64,000 bases of DNA from Bradyrhizobium sp. ISRA430 (lineage in GTDB: Bacteria > Pseudomonadota > Alphaproteobacteria > Rhizobiales > Xanthobacteraceae), in assembly GCF_029909975.1 (NCBI RefSeq), contig NZ_CP094516.1:4898001-4962000 (forward strand), read 5' to 3'. The notes beneath the pieces are model-generated. The model did not search any database. It worked only from the letters and a program-made list of their open reading frames with translations, and was not told where the DNA came from. This document shows, piece after piece, positions 34,461 through 43,198 of the stretch. Made by a program: the position numbers and the translations under genes. The first letter of the stretch is position 1, and each line of letters begins with the position of its first letter.

Positions 34461-37127
34461 CTACGACATCGCCTCTTTGACCAGCTCATCGGCGGCTTCC
34501 GCCAAAAGCTCGTCTGCAGCTTCGCCATAGACCGACTCGCGGCCGATTTCCAGCATCACGGGGACGGCGAGCGGGGAGACGTGATCGAGTTCCCGGTGGG
34601 TAATACGGCCCTGGATGCGCGTGAGCATGTCGCCGAGCCGACGCAGGTCGAGCAGGCCCGTGGCGGCATCGGCGCGCGCGGCGCGCAGGAGGACGTGGTC
34701 GGCCTGATGCTTGCGCAGGACGTCGTAGACGAGATCGGTGGAGAACAGCACCTGGCGGCGGCTCTTGTCCTCGTCGGCGAAGCGGCGCTCGATCAGGCCG
34801 GAGATCAGCGCGCAGTTGCGGAAGGTGCGCTTCATCAGCGCCGATTCCGCGAGCCAGGCTTCGAGATCGTCCCCTAACATGTCGGGACTGAACAGCGCAT
34901 CGAGATCGAGCTGGCCGTTGCGGGTCATGAAGGAGGCATCGCCGAGCCCCCAGATCGCCACCGCATATTCGTTGGCGACGAAGCCGAGCGGCCGGGCGCG
35001 GGCGCGCTCCAGGCGGCGCGTCAGGAGCATGCCGAGCGTCTGGTGCGCGAGCCGGCCCTCGAACGGATAGCAGATGAGGTAATGCCTGCTGCCGCGTGGA
35101 AAGGTCTCGACCAGGAGCTCGCGCACGCCGGGGACGCGCGAAACGTCCTTCTGCAGCGACAGCCAGTCGCGCACCTGCTCGGGAAGACCATTCCAGGCAC
35201 GCTTGTCGTCGAGCAGGCGGCGGACGCGCTCGGCGAGATAGGTCGAGAGCGGAAACTTGCCGCCCATGTAGGACGGCACCTTCGGATCCTTGTCGTTGGC
35301 GCGGGAGACGTAGACCTGATCTTCCGCCAAGGCCTCGTAGCGCACCACCTCGCCGCCGAACACGAAGGTGTCGCCGGGGCTCAGGCCCTCGATGAAATAT
35401 TCCTCGATCTCGCCGAGCACCCGGCCGCCGCGGGCGATCGCGCCGGTCGAGCCGCTGCCGGTGGAGCGCGAGCGCACCAATCGCACTTTCAGCATCGGCT
35501 CCTCGACGATGGTGCCGACATTGAGGCGATAGCTCTGCCGCACCTTGGGATTGGCGACGCGCCAGCGCCCCTGCTTGTCCTGCTTGATGCGGGCGAAGCG
35601 CTCATAGGTCTTGAGCGCGTAGCCGCCGGTGGCGACGAAATCGACGACATCGTCGAAATCCTGGCGCGAGAGAGATGCGTAAGGGGCGGCGGTGCGCACC
35701 TCCTCGTAAAGCTCGTCGCCGAGGAACGGCTCGCCGCAGGCGCAACCCAATACGTGCTGGGCCAGCACATCGAGCGCGCCTAGGCGCAGCGGCGGCGTGT
35801 CCTGCGCATTCTCGGCGATGGCATCGATCGCGACACTGCACTCCAGCACTTCGAAACGGTTCGCCGGCACCAGCACCGCGCGCGAGGCTTCGTCGAGGCG
35901 GTGGTTGGCGCGGCCGATGCGCTGCATCAGGCGCGAGGATCCCTTCGGCGCGCCGATATTGACGACGAGATCGACATCGCCCCAGTCGACGCCGAGGTCG
36001 AGCGAGGAGGTGCAGACCACGCCGCGCAAGCGTCCTGCCGACATCGCGTCCTCGACCTTGCGACGCTGCGCGACGTCGAGCGAACCGTGATGCAGCGCGA
36101 TCGCCAGGCCGTCGTCGTTCATGCGCCACAGATCCTGGAATAGCATCTCGGCCTGGCTGCGGGTGTTGACGAAGACCAGCGTGGTCTTGTTCTGCTTGAT
36201 CAGCTCATAGACCTCGGGAAGCGCATGGCGCGCGCCGTGGCCGGCCCAGGGCAGCCGTTCGCGCGTATCCAGCATCTCGACCAGCGGCGGCGCCGCGCCG
36301 CCGGCGACGACGATGTCGGCGGCCTCGGCTTTGCCGCTCGGCTGCGGCACCAGGAAGCGCGCGAGTTGATCGGGCTCGGCCACGGTCGCCGACAATCCGA
36401 TCGCGCGCATCTCGGGTGCGAGCCGCCACAGCCGCGCGAGGCCAAGCGACAACAAATCGCCGCGCTTGGAGGTCACCAGCGCGTGCAGCTCGTCGAGCAC
36501 GATGCGCTTCAAGGAGGAGAATAGAAACGGCGCGTCGTCGGAGGAGAGCAAGAGCGCGAGCTGCTCCGGCGTCGTCAGCAGGATGTCCGGCGGATAGCGC
36601 CGCTGCCGCTGCCGCCGCGACACCGGCGTATCGCCGGTGCGGGTCTCGACCTTGATCGGCAGCTCCATCTCGGCAATCGGCCGCTCCAGGTTGCGCGCGA
36701 TGTCGACGGCGAGCGCCTTGAGCGGCGAGATGTAGAGGGTGTGCAGGCCGCCGGTGCGCTGCACGGTGCGGCCAGTGGAGATGAGCTTGCCGTTGTCACC
36801 TCCCCCCTTGTGGGGGAGGTCGGCAGCCGAAGGCTGCCGGGAGGGGGGTAGCCCCACGAGCGGTGCCCGTGGCCATCCCCCTCCCCGACCCTCCCCCGCA
36901 AGGGGGGAGGGAGAAGAGAGCTCCACCAGCGTCGGCAGAAATCCCGCCAGCGTCTTGCCGGCGCCGGTCGGCGCGATCAACAGCGCAGAGCGATCCTCGC
37001 GCGCCTTCTCCAGCAGCGCCAATTGATGCGCGCGCGGCGACCAGCCGCGACCCACGAACCATTGTTGGAAGCGGTCGGGCAGCAGCGCGGCCGGCTCGGC
37101 CGATGTTTTGAGGGTACGGGGCGGCAC
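34461..37127 (-). CDS. Ligase-associated DNA damage response DEXH-box helicase (Lhr type)
   Basis: An 888-residue ATP-dependent 3'-5' DNA helicase of the Lhr-core group. Walker A is APTGAGKT (52-59). Motif Ia, YISPLKALAVD, is displaced to about 132. The DExH box is LDELHAL (Asp212-His215). Motif III-like IGLSATVAEPD, motif V-like GVVCTSSLDLGVDWG and motif VI QRIGRANHR follow. Residues about 72-111 are encoded by a palindromic repeat (36797-36913) inserted in frame between motifs I and Ia. GTG start at 37127. The same repair set includes pdeM downstream and the exonuclease and ligase at 39.8-42.8 kb. Confidence 0.93.
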   Translation of the reverse strand: MPPRTLKTSAEPAALLPDRFQQWFVGRGWSPRAHQLALLEKAREDRSALLIAPTGAGKTLAGFLPTLVELSSPSPLAGEGRGGGWPRAPLVGLPPSRQPSAADLPHKGGGDNGKLISTGRTVQRTGGLHTLYISPLKALAVDIARNLERPIAEMELPIKVETRTGDTPVSRRQRQRRYPPDILLTTPEQLALLLSSDDAPFLFSSLKRIVLDELHALVTSKRGDLLSLGLARLWRLAPEMRAIGLSATVAEPDQLARFLVPQPSGKAEAADIVVAGGAAPPLVEMLDTRERLPWAGHGARHALPEVYELIKQNKTTLVFVNTRSQAEMLFQDLWRMNDDGLAIALHHGSLDVAQRRKVEDAMSAGRLRGVVCTSSLDLGVDWGDVDLVVNIGAPKGSSRLMQRIGRANHRLDEASRAVLVPANRFEVLECSVAIDAIAENAQDTPPLRLGALDVLAQHVLGCACGEPFLGDELYEEVRTAAPYASLSRQDFDDVVDFVATGGYALKTYERFARIKQDKQGRWRVANPKVRQSYRLNVGTIVEEPMLKVRLVRSRSTGSGSTGAIARGGRVLGEIEEYFIEGLSPGDTFVFGGEVVRYEALAEDQVYVSRANDKDPKVPSYMGGKFPLSTYLAERVRRLLDDKRAWNGLPEQVRDWLSLQKDVSRVPGVRELLVETFPRGSRHYLICYPFEGRLAHQTLGMLLTRRLERARARPLGFVANEYAVAIWGLGDASFMTRNGQLDLDALFSPDMLGDDLEAWLAESALMKRTFRNCALISGLIERRFADEDKSRRQVLFSTDLVYDVLRKHQADHVLLRAARADAATGLLDLRRLGDMLTRIQGRITHRELDHVSPLAVPVMLEIGRESVYGEAADELLAEAADELVKEAMS
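36797..36913. repeat. Family A palindromic repeat inside the helicase gene
   Basis: A 117-bp element of the intergenic family: CACCTCCCCCCTTGTGGGGGAGGT at the left end and CCCTCCCCCGCAAGGGGGGAGGG at the right, with an inner CGGCAGCC-GAA-GGCTGCCG hairpin. Its length is 39 codons exactly, and it is open in the helicase frame. The encoded peptide is rich in Pro, Gly and Ser. Confidence 0.9.
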
Positions 37128-37196
37128 GGCGTAAGAGGTAAGCCGTGGGGATGGGTTCGTCGAGGGGTGAGAGCTCTACGATGAGCAAGACGCCGT

Positions 37197-37348
37197 CCCC
37201 TCTCCCCTTGTGGGAGAGGGTGGCTCGCCGCGTAGCGGCGAGACGGGTGAGGGGTCTGTCTCAGCGAGTGAACCTCTCTCATTCGGACACGCGGATAGAA
37301 CCCCTCATCCGGCGCTTCGCGCCACCTTCTCCCACAAGGGGAGAAGGG
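37197..37348. repeat. Family A palindromic repeat (intergenic)
   Basis: A 152-bp element: left arm 37197-37224 (CCCCTCTCCCCTTGTGGGAG onward) pairs with 37321-37348, with two mismatches. Inner dyads: CTCGCCGC-GTA-GCGGCGAG and a GGTGAGGGGTCT / ACCCCTCATCC pair. It is nearly identical in layout to 56342-56499. It lies between the helicase start and the end of the ABC binding-protein gene. Confidence 0.92.
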
Positions 37349-37359
37349 AAGAAGGCGCC

Positions 37360-38589
37360 CTACTCCGACATCGGCTTGTCGGAGATCTCCCAGTCCTTGC
37401 CGCTGAAGGTGGAGATGAAGAGCGTCTTCATCGGCGTGTAGTCCTCGGGCGTATAGCTGTAGGTGACGCCGTCGAGGAAATAGGGCGAGTGGAAGCCGGC
37501 GAGCGTGGAGGCCTGCTTCAGCACGTTGGCGCGGGTGAGATCGTCGCCGCAGCGGCGCAGGATCTCACCCATGGTCACAGCCTGGCCGTAGCCGGCAAAG
37601 GCGATGGTGTTGTCGGGGTCGATGCTCGGCAGGTATTTCTTGCGCAGCTCCTCGAACGCCATCACGTCCGGATCCTTCTCCCACTTCGGCAGCCCCACCT
37701 CCTTGTTGTAGCGGATCGCGACGATGCCGGTGGCGTTCTCCAGGCCCGCGGCGTTGAGGATGGAGCGCCCGGTCGAGCCCGCCGACAACAACTGCAGCGG
37801 CTTCCAGCCGAGCTCGGCGACTTTGCGGATCGACTGAGACGTCGCCTTGCCGGTGGTGATGTTGTAGAAGACATCCGCACCCGACTTCGAGAGATTGATG
37901 AGCTGGGAGTCGACGGTCGGATCGGTGAGATCATAGGTCTGCTCCATGATCACCTGCGCGGTGCCGCCGGCATCCGCCAGCACCTTCTTGAAGGGCCCCA
38001 AGAAGTCGCGACCGAAATCGTCGTTCTGGTAGAGGATGCCGATCTTGGCGTTCGGCTTCACGTTGACGACGTGCCGCGCCAGGATGCGTGCCTCGGTCGG
38101 ATACAGCGGCAGGCCCGCCATCGTCCACTTGAACTCCTTCGGATTGTTCCACTTGGACGCGCCGGTGTTGAGCAAAAGCTGCGGCACGCCCTTGGAGTTC
38201 AGGTATTTGTGCACGGCGGTCTGCGGCGCGGTGCCGAGCGAGCCGTAGAGCGCCAGCACCTCCTCCTGCTCGACCAGGCGCCGCGTTGCCTCGACGCATT
38301 TCGGCGCGCTGTAGGCGTCGTCCGACGTGATGAACTTGATCTTGCGCCCGTTGATGCCGCCCTTCTCGTTCAGCATCTGGAAATAGGCCTCGCCAACGCG
38401 CCCCAACACGCCATAGAGCGAGCCGGGGCCGGAATGCGGCACGGTCTGTCCGATCTTGATCTCGGTGTCGCTGGCGCCCGCATCGTATTTCTTGTCCGCG
38501 GCCCAGACATGCGGCGCGGGCAGCGTGGATGCAGCGATGGTCGCGAGCGCGGCGGCGCTGAAATCGCGCCGCGATGGATTCTTCATCAT
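37360..38589 (-). CDS. ABC transporter substrate-binding protein (branched-chain amino acid type)
   Basis: A 409-residue periplasmic binding protein of the LivJ/LivK-like (type I fold) class. The N-terminal MMKNPSRRDFSAAALATIAA is a Tat-type signal with the SRRDF motif, followed by cleavage near WAADKKY. The mature part opens EIKIGQTVPHSGPGSLYG. Ligands of this family include branched-chain amino acids, amides and aromatic acids. No permease or ATPase genes are adjacent, so it is an orphan component. The start at 38589 has GGGAG about 9 bases upstream. It interrupts the ligase-associated repair set. Confidence 0.92.
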   Translation of the reverse strand: MMKNPSRRDFSAAALATIAASTLPAPHVWAADKKYDAGASDTEIKIGQTVPHSGPGSLYGVLGRVGEAYFQMLNEKGGINGRKIKFITSDDAYSAPKCVEATRRLVEQEEVLALYGSLGTAPQTAVHKYLNSKGVPQLLLNTGASKWNNPKEFKWTMAGLPLYPTEARILARHVVNVKPNAKIGILYQNDDFGRDFLGPFKKVLADAGGTAQVIMEQTYDLTDPTVDSQLINLSKSGADVFYNITTGKATSQSIRKVAELGWKPLQLLSAGSTGRSILNAAGLENATGIVAIRYNKEVGLPKWEKDPDVMAFEELRKKYLPSIDPDNTIAFAGYGQAVTMGEILRRCGDDLTRANVLKQASTLAGFHSPYFLDGVTYSYTPEDYTPMKTLFISTFSGKDWEISDKPMSE

Positions 38590-38705
38590 TGTTGTTTTCT
38601 CCCTAATGCAAGCATTGTGCTGGCATCGGGCCGCGCGTCGCAAGTGGCAAGTCGCGGCTTTGCGACGCAATGACGCTCAAATCGCTGCAAGTGCAGCGCC
38701 TAGAC

Positions 38706-39632
38706 TCAAGTTTTCTCGGCGACGACGACGAGGCCGCGCACCGGCTCGTTGTTCTCGTTGCGTGGGGACGCGGCCTCGAGTGTCAGGAGCTTGAGCCCGG
38801 CCTTGGCGATCGCGCCGCGCACATATTCCGCGGAGTGGGCATAGCGCAGGCCTTCGCCGAGCACGACGCCGCTGCCGTCATGCGTTTCCAGCGTGAATGC
38901 GAGCACGCCACTGGGCGCGAGCACGCGCTTGGCTTCGCCCAGCACCGGCGCGAGATCGGAGAGATACACGAACGCATCCGCCGCAACGACGAGGTTCGCG
39001 CTTGCATCAGCCTTGCCGCGCAGGCCTTCGATCATGTCGGCGACTTCGAGCTCGGCGTAGAGATCGGTGGCGCGCGCCTCCTTGATCATGCCGGGCGACA
39101 GATCGATGCCGGTGAAATGATCGACCTGATTGGCGAAGGCGGACGCCGCGAGCCCGGTGCCGCAGCCGAGATCGACGGCGCGCTTGAAGAAGGCCGGCTT
39201 CTTCGCGGCAACGCGCGCGGCCAGCACCGCCTTGAAGATTAGCGCCGGCGCGCGATAGCCGAGATCGTTGATCAGCGCGTGCTCGAAGCGCGGCGCATAT
39301 TGATCGAACAGCGCCTGTACATAGGCCTTGGGCATCTCCGCCAGTTGCGCCTCGCCGAGCCGCATCAGATGCAGGCCGGCGCCATGCTGGTCGTCCGGGT
39401 CGGAATCACGCGCCTTGCGGAACGCCGCAATGGCCTTGTCGCGCTCGCCGAGTTCTTTGCGGATTTCGCCAAGCATGAACCAGGCCGAGATGAAGTTCGG
39501 CGCGAGCTCGATCGCCTGCTCCAGGAGATCGGCGGCGGCGGGCAGGTCGCCCTTGAGCTGGAGGTCGCGCGCGAACTCGAAGCGGCGGTCGGCCATCAGA
39601 TCGCCGGAGGACAGGAACAGGCGCAGGGGCAT
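38706..39632 (-). CDS. TPR-containing class I SAM-dependent methyltransferase
   Basis: A 308-residue protein. The N-terminal third (to about residue 80) has two to three TPR-like helices (FEFARDLQLKGDLPAAADLL, then AWFMLGEIRKELGERDKAIA). A Rossmann methyltransferase follows with motif I VDLGCGTGLAA, then GIDLSPGMIKEA and later LVVAADAFVYL. The TPR part may recruit a protein substrate. Start at 39632 (MPLRLF) or at MADRRF (residue 13). Substrate unknown; no functional link to neighbours is evident. Confidence 0.88.
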   Translation of the reverse strand: MPLRLFLSSGDLMADRRFEFARDLQLKGDLPAAADLLEQAIELAPNFISAWFMLGEIRKELGERDKAIAAFRKARDSDPDDQHGAGLHLMRLGEAQLAEMPKAYVQALFDQYAPRFEHALINDLGYRAPALIFKAVLAARVAAKKPAFFKRAVDLGCGTGLAASAFANQVDHFTGIDLSPGMIKEARATDLYAELEVADMIEGLRGKADASANLVVAADAFVYLSDLAPVLGEAKRVLAPSGVLAFTLETHDGSGVVLGEGLRYAHSAEYVRGAIAKAGLKLLTLEAASPRNENNEPVRGLVVVAEKT

Positions 39633-39649
39633 TTTGGAACCAGAGACTG

Positions 39650-39806
39650 TCGTTGCCGGACTTGACCCGGCAATCCATCTAAAAAAGGGAGTGTTTAAGA
39701 GGATGGATGCGCGCGTCCCGCCTCCGCCAATGGCTTCGGCGGGCTTTTACACCACTGGGGCGGCGAAGCCTAGCGGAGACGGCAAGCCCGCGCATGACGG
39801 GTGAAC
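39650..39806. repeat. Repeat-like intergenic region upstream of exonuclease
   Basis: Contains GTTGCCGGACTTGACCCGGCAA (a dyad resembling family E) and CGCCAATGGCTTCGGCGGGC plus GCGGCGAAGCCTAGCGGAGAC, reminiscent of other Bradyrhizobium-type intergenic repeats. No close second copy in the window; assignment is tentative. Confidence 0.4.
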
Positions 39807-39837
39807 ATTGCGGTAGCGGCGCCCTATATAACCGGCA
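39802..39837 (+). promoter_or_regulatory. Candidate promoter giving a leaderless exonuclease mRNA
   Basis: TGAACA (39802-39807) and TATATA (39825-39830) are 17 bases apart. The expected start of transcription, about 7 bases downstream, falls on the A of the ATG at 39837. No Shine-Dalgarno is visible before that ATG. Confidence 0.45.
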
Positions 39838-40874
39838 TGCGTCCGCAAGACATCCTGCTGCCAGTTGCTGCCGGCCTGTGCTGCAAGCCCGGCGGCTTCC
39901 ATATCGATCCTGTCTGCTCCGTGGAGCGGGCCGTAATCACCCACGGCCATTCCGACCATGCGCGCGCCGGCCACGGCGCGGTGCTGGCGACGCAGGAAAC
40001 GCTGGACATGATGCGGCTGCGCTATGGCGAGAATTTCGCGGGCTCGACGCAAGCCATCCGCTATGGCGAGGAGATCCGGCTCGGCGATGTCCGCGTCAAG
40101 TTTCACCCGGCCGGCCATGTGCTCGGCTCGGCGCAGATCGCGGTGAGCTGCAAAGACACCTGCATCGTCGCCTCCGGTGACTACAAGGATGCGCCGGACC
40201 CGACCTGCACGCCGTTCGAGCTCGTGCCCTGCGACGTCTTCATCACGGAGGCGACGTTCGGATTGCCGGTGTTCCGGCACGGCAATGCGGCCGACGAGGT
40301 GAAGAAGCTGCTCGCGTCGGTCGCGCTGTTTCCCGAGCGCGCGCATCTCGTCGGCGCTTATTCGCTCGGAAAAGCCCAGCGCGTGATCGCGCTGCTCCGG
40401 CGAGCCGGCTACGACGCGCCGATCTATCTGCATGGCGCGATGGAAACGATCACGCATTACTACCAGAGCCGCGGGATCGATCTCGGCGAGCTGCGACCCG
40501 TGAAGGGCATGAAGAAAGCGGCTCTCGCCGGCACCATCACGCTGGCGCCGCCCTCGGCCACATCCGATATCTGGACGCGACGCTTTCCCGATCCCGTGAC
40601 CGCGTTCGCCTCGGGCTGGATGCGGGTGCGTGCGCGAGCGCGGCAACGCGGCGTCGAACTGCCGCTGGTGATCTCCGATCATGCCGATTGGGACGGCCTC
40701 ACCGCCACGATTGCCGCGACCGGCGCCGGTGAGATCTGGGTCACACACGGCCAGGAGGACGCGCTGGTGCACTGGTGCAGGAGCAGAGGCCTGCAGGCGC
40801 GACCGCTCAATCTCGTCGGCTATGGCGATGAGGAAGAGACCGAGACGCCGCTCGCTGACGAGGCCGAGGCATGA
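39837..40874 (+). CDS. Ligase-associated DNA damage response exonuclease (MBL fold)
   Basis: A 345-residue metallo-beta-lactamase/beta-CASP nuclease of the ligase-associated repair set. The signature HxHxDH is at His36-His41 (ITHGHSDHARAG). VKFHPAGHVLGSAQ and ASGDYKD give further metal ligands, and ITEATFGLP leads the beta-CASP part. YSLGKAQR and VISDHADWDG follow. The start at 39837 is preferred over a GTG at 39801 because a promoter-like sequence lies between them. Its stop overlaps the ligase start (ATGA), so the two are co-translated. Confidence 0.93.
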   Translation: MRPQDILLPVAAGLCCKPGGFHIDPVCSVERAVITHGHSDHARAGHGAVLATQETLDMMRLRYGENFAGSTQAIRYGEEIRLGDVRVKFHPAGHVLGSAQIAVSCKDTCIVASGDYKDAPDPTCTPFELVPCDVFITEATFGLPVFRHGNAADEVKKLLASVALFPERAHLVGAYSLGKAQRVIALLRRAGYDAPIYLHGAMETITHYYQSRGIDLGELRPVKGMKKAALAGTITLAPPSATSDIWTRRFPDPVTAFASGWMRVRARARQRGVELPLVISDHADWDGLTATIAATGAGEIWVTHGQEDALVHWCRSRGLQARPLNLVGYGDEEETETPLADEAEA

Positions 40875-42799
40875 ACCGCTTCGCCGAACTCCTCGATCGC
40901 CTCGCCTACGAGCCCGGCCGCAACAACAAGCTGCGGCTGATCACCAGCTATTTCCGCGAGGTCGGCGATCCCGACCGCGGCTATGCGCTGGCCGCGCTGA
41001 CCGGCGCGCTCAGCTTCAAGCACGCCAAGCCCGCGTTGATCCGCGACTTGATCGCGGCGCGCACCGACGAGGTGCTGTTCGGGCTGTCCTATGACTATGT
41101 CGGCGACCTCTCGGAGACGGTGGCGCTGATGTGGCCGAGGGGAATCGTCAACGACAATCAGTCTTTCCTGGGCCACCCCCCTCCCCAGCCCTCCCCCACA
41201 AGGGGGGAGGGAGCGCAGCAGCGAATATGGCGAGCGACCAACGAGGTAACTGACAGAGACCCCGAAAGTGATGGACGCACGGCTCTCAACGTTCCCTCCC
41301 CCCTTGCGGGGGAGGAGACGAGCTTCGCTCGCTCCGGGGGGCAGGGAGGGAGGTACCCCGGGCGAGATGCTGACGCATCGCTCCGCCCGCGCAATCATAA
41401 CAACCCACCACCTCCTACCCTCACCGACGTCGTCACAACGCTCCGCACGCTCGGCAAGACCGACATGCCGGCACAGCTTGCGCGCTGGCTCGACGAGCTC
41501 GACGAGACCGGCCGCTGGGCGCTGTTGAAGCTCGTTACCGGCGCGCTGCGCATCGGCATTTCGGCGCGCTTGGCGAAAACCGCGGCCGCCGCGCTCGGCG
41601 ACAAGGATCCACATGAAGTCGAGTTGATCTGGCCGGGCCTATCTCCGCCCTATCTCGACCTGTTCGCCTGGCTGGAGGGGCGCGCGGAAAAACCCGTCAA
41701 CCGCGATCCGGCGCCGTTCCGCCCCGTGATGCTGGCGCATGCGATCGAGGAGACCGATTTTGCCACGCTCGATCCAGCAGACTACATCGCCGAGTGGAAA
41801 TGGGACGGCATCCGCGTGCAGGCGGTCGCGGGCCGCGACGACCGCGGCCATATCACGGCGCGGCTCTATTCGCGCACCGGCGAGGACATCACGGGAAGCT
41901 TTCCCGATCTCGTGCCGTCGCTGCGCCTGCCCGGTGCGATTGACGGCGAGCTTCTGATCCTGCGCGACGGGCGCGTACAAAGCTTCAACGTTCTGCAACA
42001 GCGCCTCAACCGCAAGGTCGTCTCACCAAAGCTGATCAAGGAGTTTCCGATTCACTTGCGCGCCTACGACCTGCTCGGCGACGACGAGAACGATTTGCGC
42101 CAATTGCCCTTTGCCGAGCGGCGCGAGCGGCTGGAGACATTCATCAAAAAACTCGACGATGCCCGCATCGACCTGTCGCCGACGGTCCCCTTCGCAAGCT
42201 GGGAGGCGCTGACCGCGGCACGCGCCGATCCGGCCAACGCCGGCGCGGGCGAGGATGCGGACGCCGTCGAAGGCGTGATGCTGAAGCGGCGCGACGCACC
42301 CTACTTGCCTGGGCGGCCAAGGGGACAATGGTGGAAGTGGAAGCGCGATCCACACATCATCGACGCCGTGCTGATGTATGCGCAGCGCGGCCACGGCAAG
42401 CGCTCCTCCTACTATTCCGACTACACCTTCGGCGTCTGGACCTCGGGCGAGAATGGCGACGAGCTGGTGCCGGTCGGCAAGGCCTATTTCGGCTTCACGG
42501 ACGAGGAGCTGCTGCAGATCGACCGTTTCGTCCGCCGCAACACCACGGAAAAATTCGGCCCCGTCCGTCACGTCGTGCACGAGCCCGAGAAAGGGTTGGT
42601 GCTGGAGGTCGCCTTCGAGGGCCTGCAGCGCTCACCGCGGCACAAATCCGGTGTCGCCATGCGCTTTCCCCGCATCAGCCGCCTGCGCTGGGACAAGCCG
42701 CCACGCGAGGCGGACCGGCTGGAGACGCTGGAGAAGATGCTGAAAGCGGACGAATCCCTACCAACAATTAACGCGGCGACCGGAACCGGCGGCCATTGA
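40871..42799 (+). CDS. ATP-dependent DNA ligase, ligase-associated damage response type
   Basis: A 642-residue ligase that seals nicks using ATP. The adenylated lysine is Lys310 (EWKWDGIRV). Other nucleotidyltransferase motifs are LYSRTGEDITGSFP, AIDGELLI, DAVEGVMLKRRDAPY and KWKRDPHIIDAVLMYAQ (motif V), followed by the OB-fold (TFGVWT ... KAYFGFTDEEL). The N-terminal DNA-binding domain (to about residue 250) is interrupted at about residues 99-177 by sequence encoded by repeat DNA at 41172-41389. The family length without this is about 560. It overlaps the exonuclease gene by four bases. Confidence 0.93.
   Translation: MNRFAELLDRLAYEPGRNNKLRLITSYFREVGDPDRGYALAALTGALSFKHAKPALIRDLIAARTDEVLFGLSYDYVGDLSETVALMWPRGIVNDNQSFLGHPPPQPSPTRGEGAQQRIWRATNEVTDRDPESDGRTALNVPSPLAGEETSFARSGGQGGRYPGRDADASLRPRNHNNPPPPTLTDVVTTLRTLGKTDMPAQLARWLDELDETGRWALLKLVTGALRIGISARLAKTAAAALGDKDPHEVELIWPGLSPPYLDLFAWLEGRAEKPVNRDPAPFRPVMLAHAIEETDFATLDPADYIAEWKWDGIRVQAVAGRDDRGHITARLYSRTGEDITGSFPDLVPSLRLPGAIDGELLILRDGRVQSFNVLQQRLNRKVVSPKLIKEFPIHLRAYDLLGDDENDLRQLPFAERRERLETFIKKLDDARIDLSPTVPFASWEALTAARADPANAGAGEDADAVEGVMLKRRDAPYLPGRPRGQWWKWKRDPHIIDAVLMYAQRGHGKRSSYYSDYTFGVWTSGENGDELVPVGKAYFGFTDEELLQIDRFVRRNTTEKFGPVRHVVHEPEKGLVLEVAFEGLQRSPRHKSGVAMRFPRISRLRWDKPPREADRLETLEKMLKADESLPTINAATGTGGH
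41172..41389. repeat. Family A repeat sequence inside the ligase gene
   Basis: Two arms, CCCTCCCCCACAAGGGGGGAGGG (about 41189-41211) and CCCTCCCCCCTTGCGGGGGAG (about 41294-41314), plus GAGCGATGCG-type inverted sequences near 41365-41385, embedded in the coding frame. About 73 codons in all are open in the ligase frame. It resembles a composite of one element with internal insertions. Confidence 0.85.
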
Positions 42800-42872
42800 C
42801 GGCGGGAGGCGGGTTCCCCATGTGCCCTGCCGTGACCTATAATGCAGGCGAATCCGGCGAGGAGTTTTTGCG

Positions 42873-43175
42873 ATGGCCAACGACGTCAGAGATTTGCCGG
42901 CAAGCCATGACGGCCTGAACCGCTTCCTCGGCGGCTCGCCACTGGCGGTCGCATTCCGCCTCATCATGCTCTCGATCCTAGTCGGCGTCGTGCTCGCCGC
43001 GATCGGCTTCGATCCCTGGAATATCATCTACAGCATCCGGCTGCTGTTCCGGCGGCTGTGGGATCTTGGCTTCGACGCCGTCAACTGGCTGTGGCGCTAC
43101 TTCCTGCTCGGCGCGGTCATCGTGATCCCGATCTGGCTGCTGTCGCGCGTCTTCGGCGCGCCACGCGGCCGGTAA
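42873..43175 (+). CDS. Small membrane protein (DUF6460-like)
   Basis: A 100-residue protein with two hydrophobic segments: LAVAFRLIMLSILVGVVLAAIGFDP (about residues 28-52) and YFLLGAVIVIPIWLLSRVF (about 74-93). A conserved-looking amphipathic stretch IRLLFRRLWDLGFDAVNWL lies between. It resembles proteins annotated DUF6460 in rhizobia; I hold that name loosely. GAGGAG lies about 10 bases before the ATG. Spacing to the ligase (74 bases) and the metallo-hydrolase (24 bases) permits one transcript. Function unknown. Confidence 0.8.
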   Translation: MANDVRDLPASHDGLNRFLGGSPLAVAFRLIMLSILVGVVLAAIGFDPWNIIYSIRLLFRRLWDLGFDAVNWLWRYFLLGAVIVIPIWLLSRVFGAPRGR

Positions 43176-43198
43176 GACGCAAGGAAAGAGCACAGCCG

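Noticed and set aside
41172..41389. CRISPR-like array suspected from repeated CCCTCCCC tracts
   Set aside because: No regular direct repeats with unique spacers; the tracts are arms of inverted repeats.
40871..42799. Possible frameshift or pseudogene status of the ligase because of the odd internal segment
   Set aside because: The frame is open throughout and all catalytic motifs are intact after the segment; an in-frame repeat explains it better.
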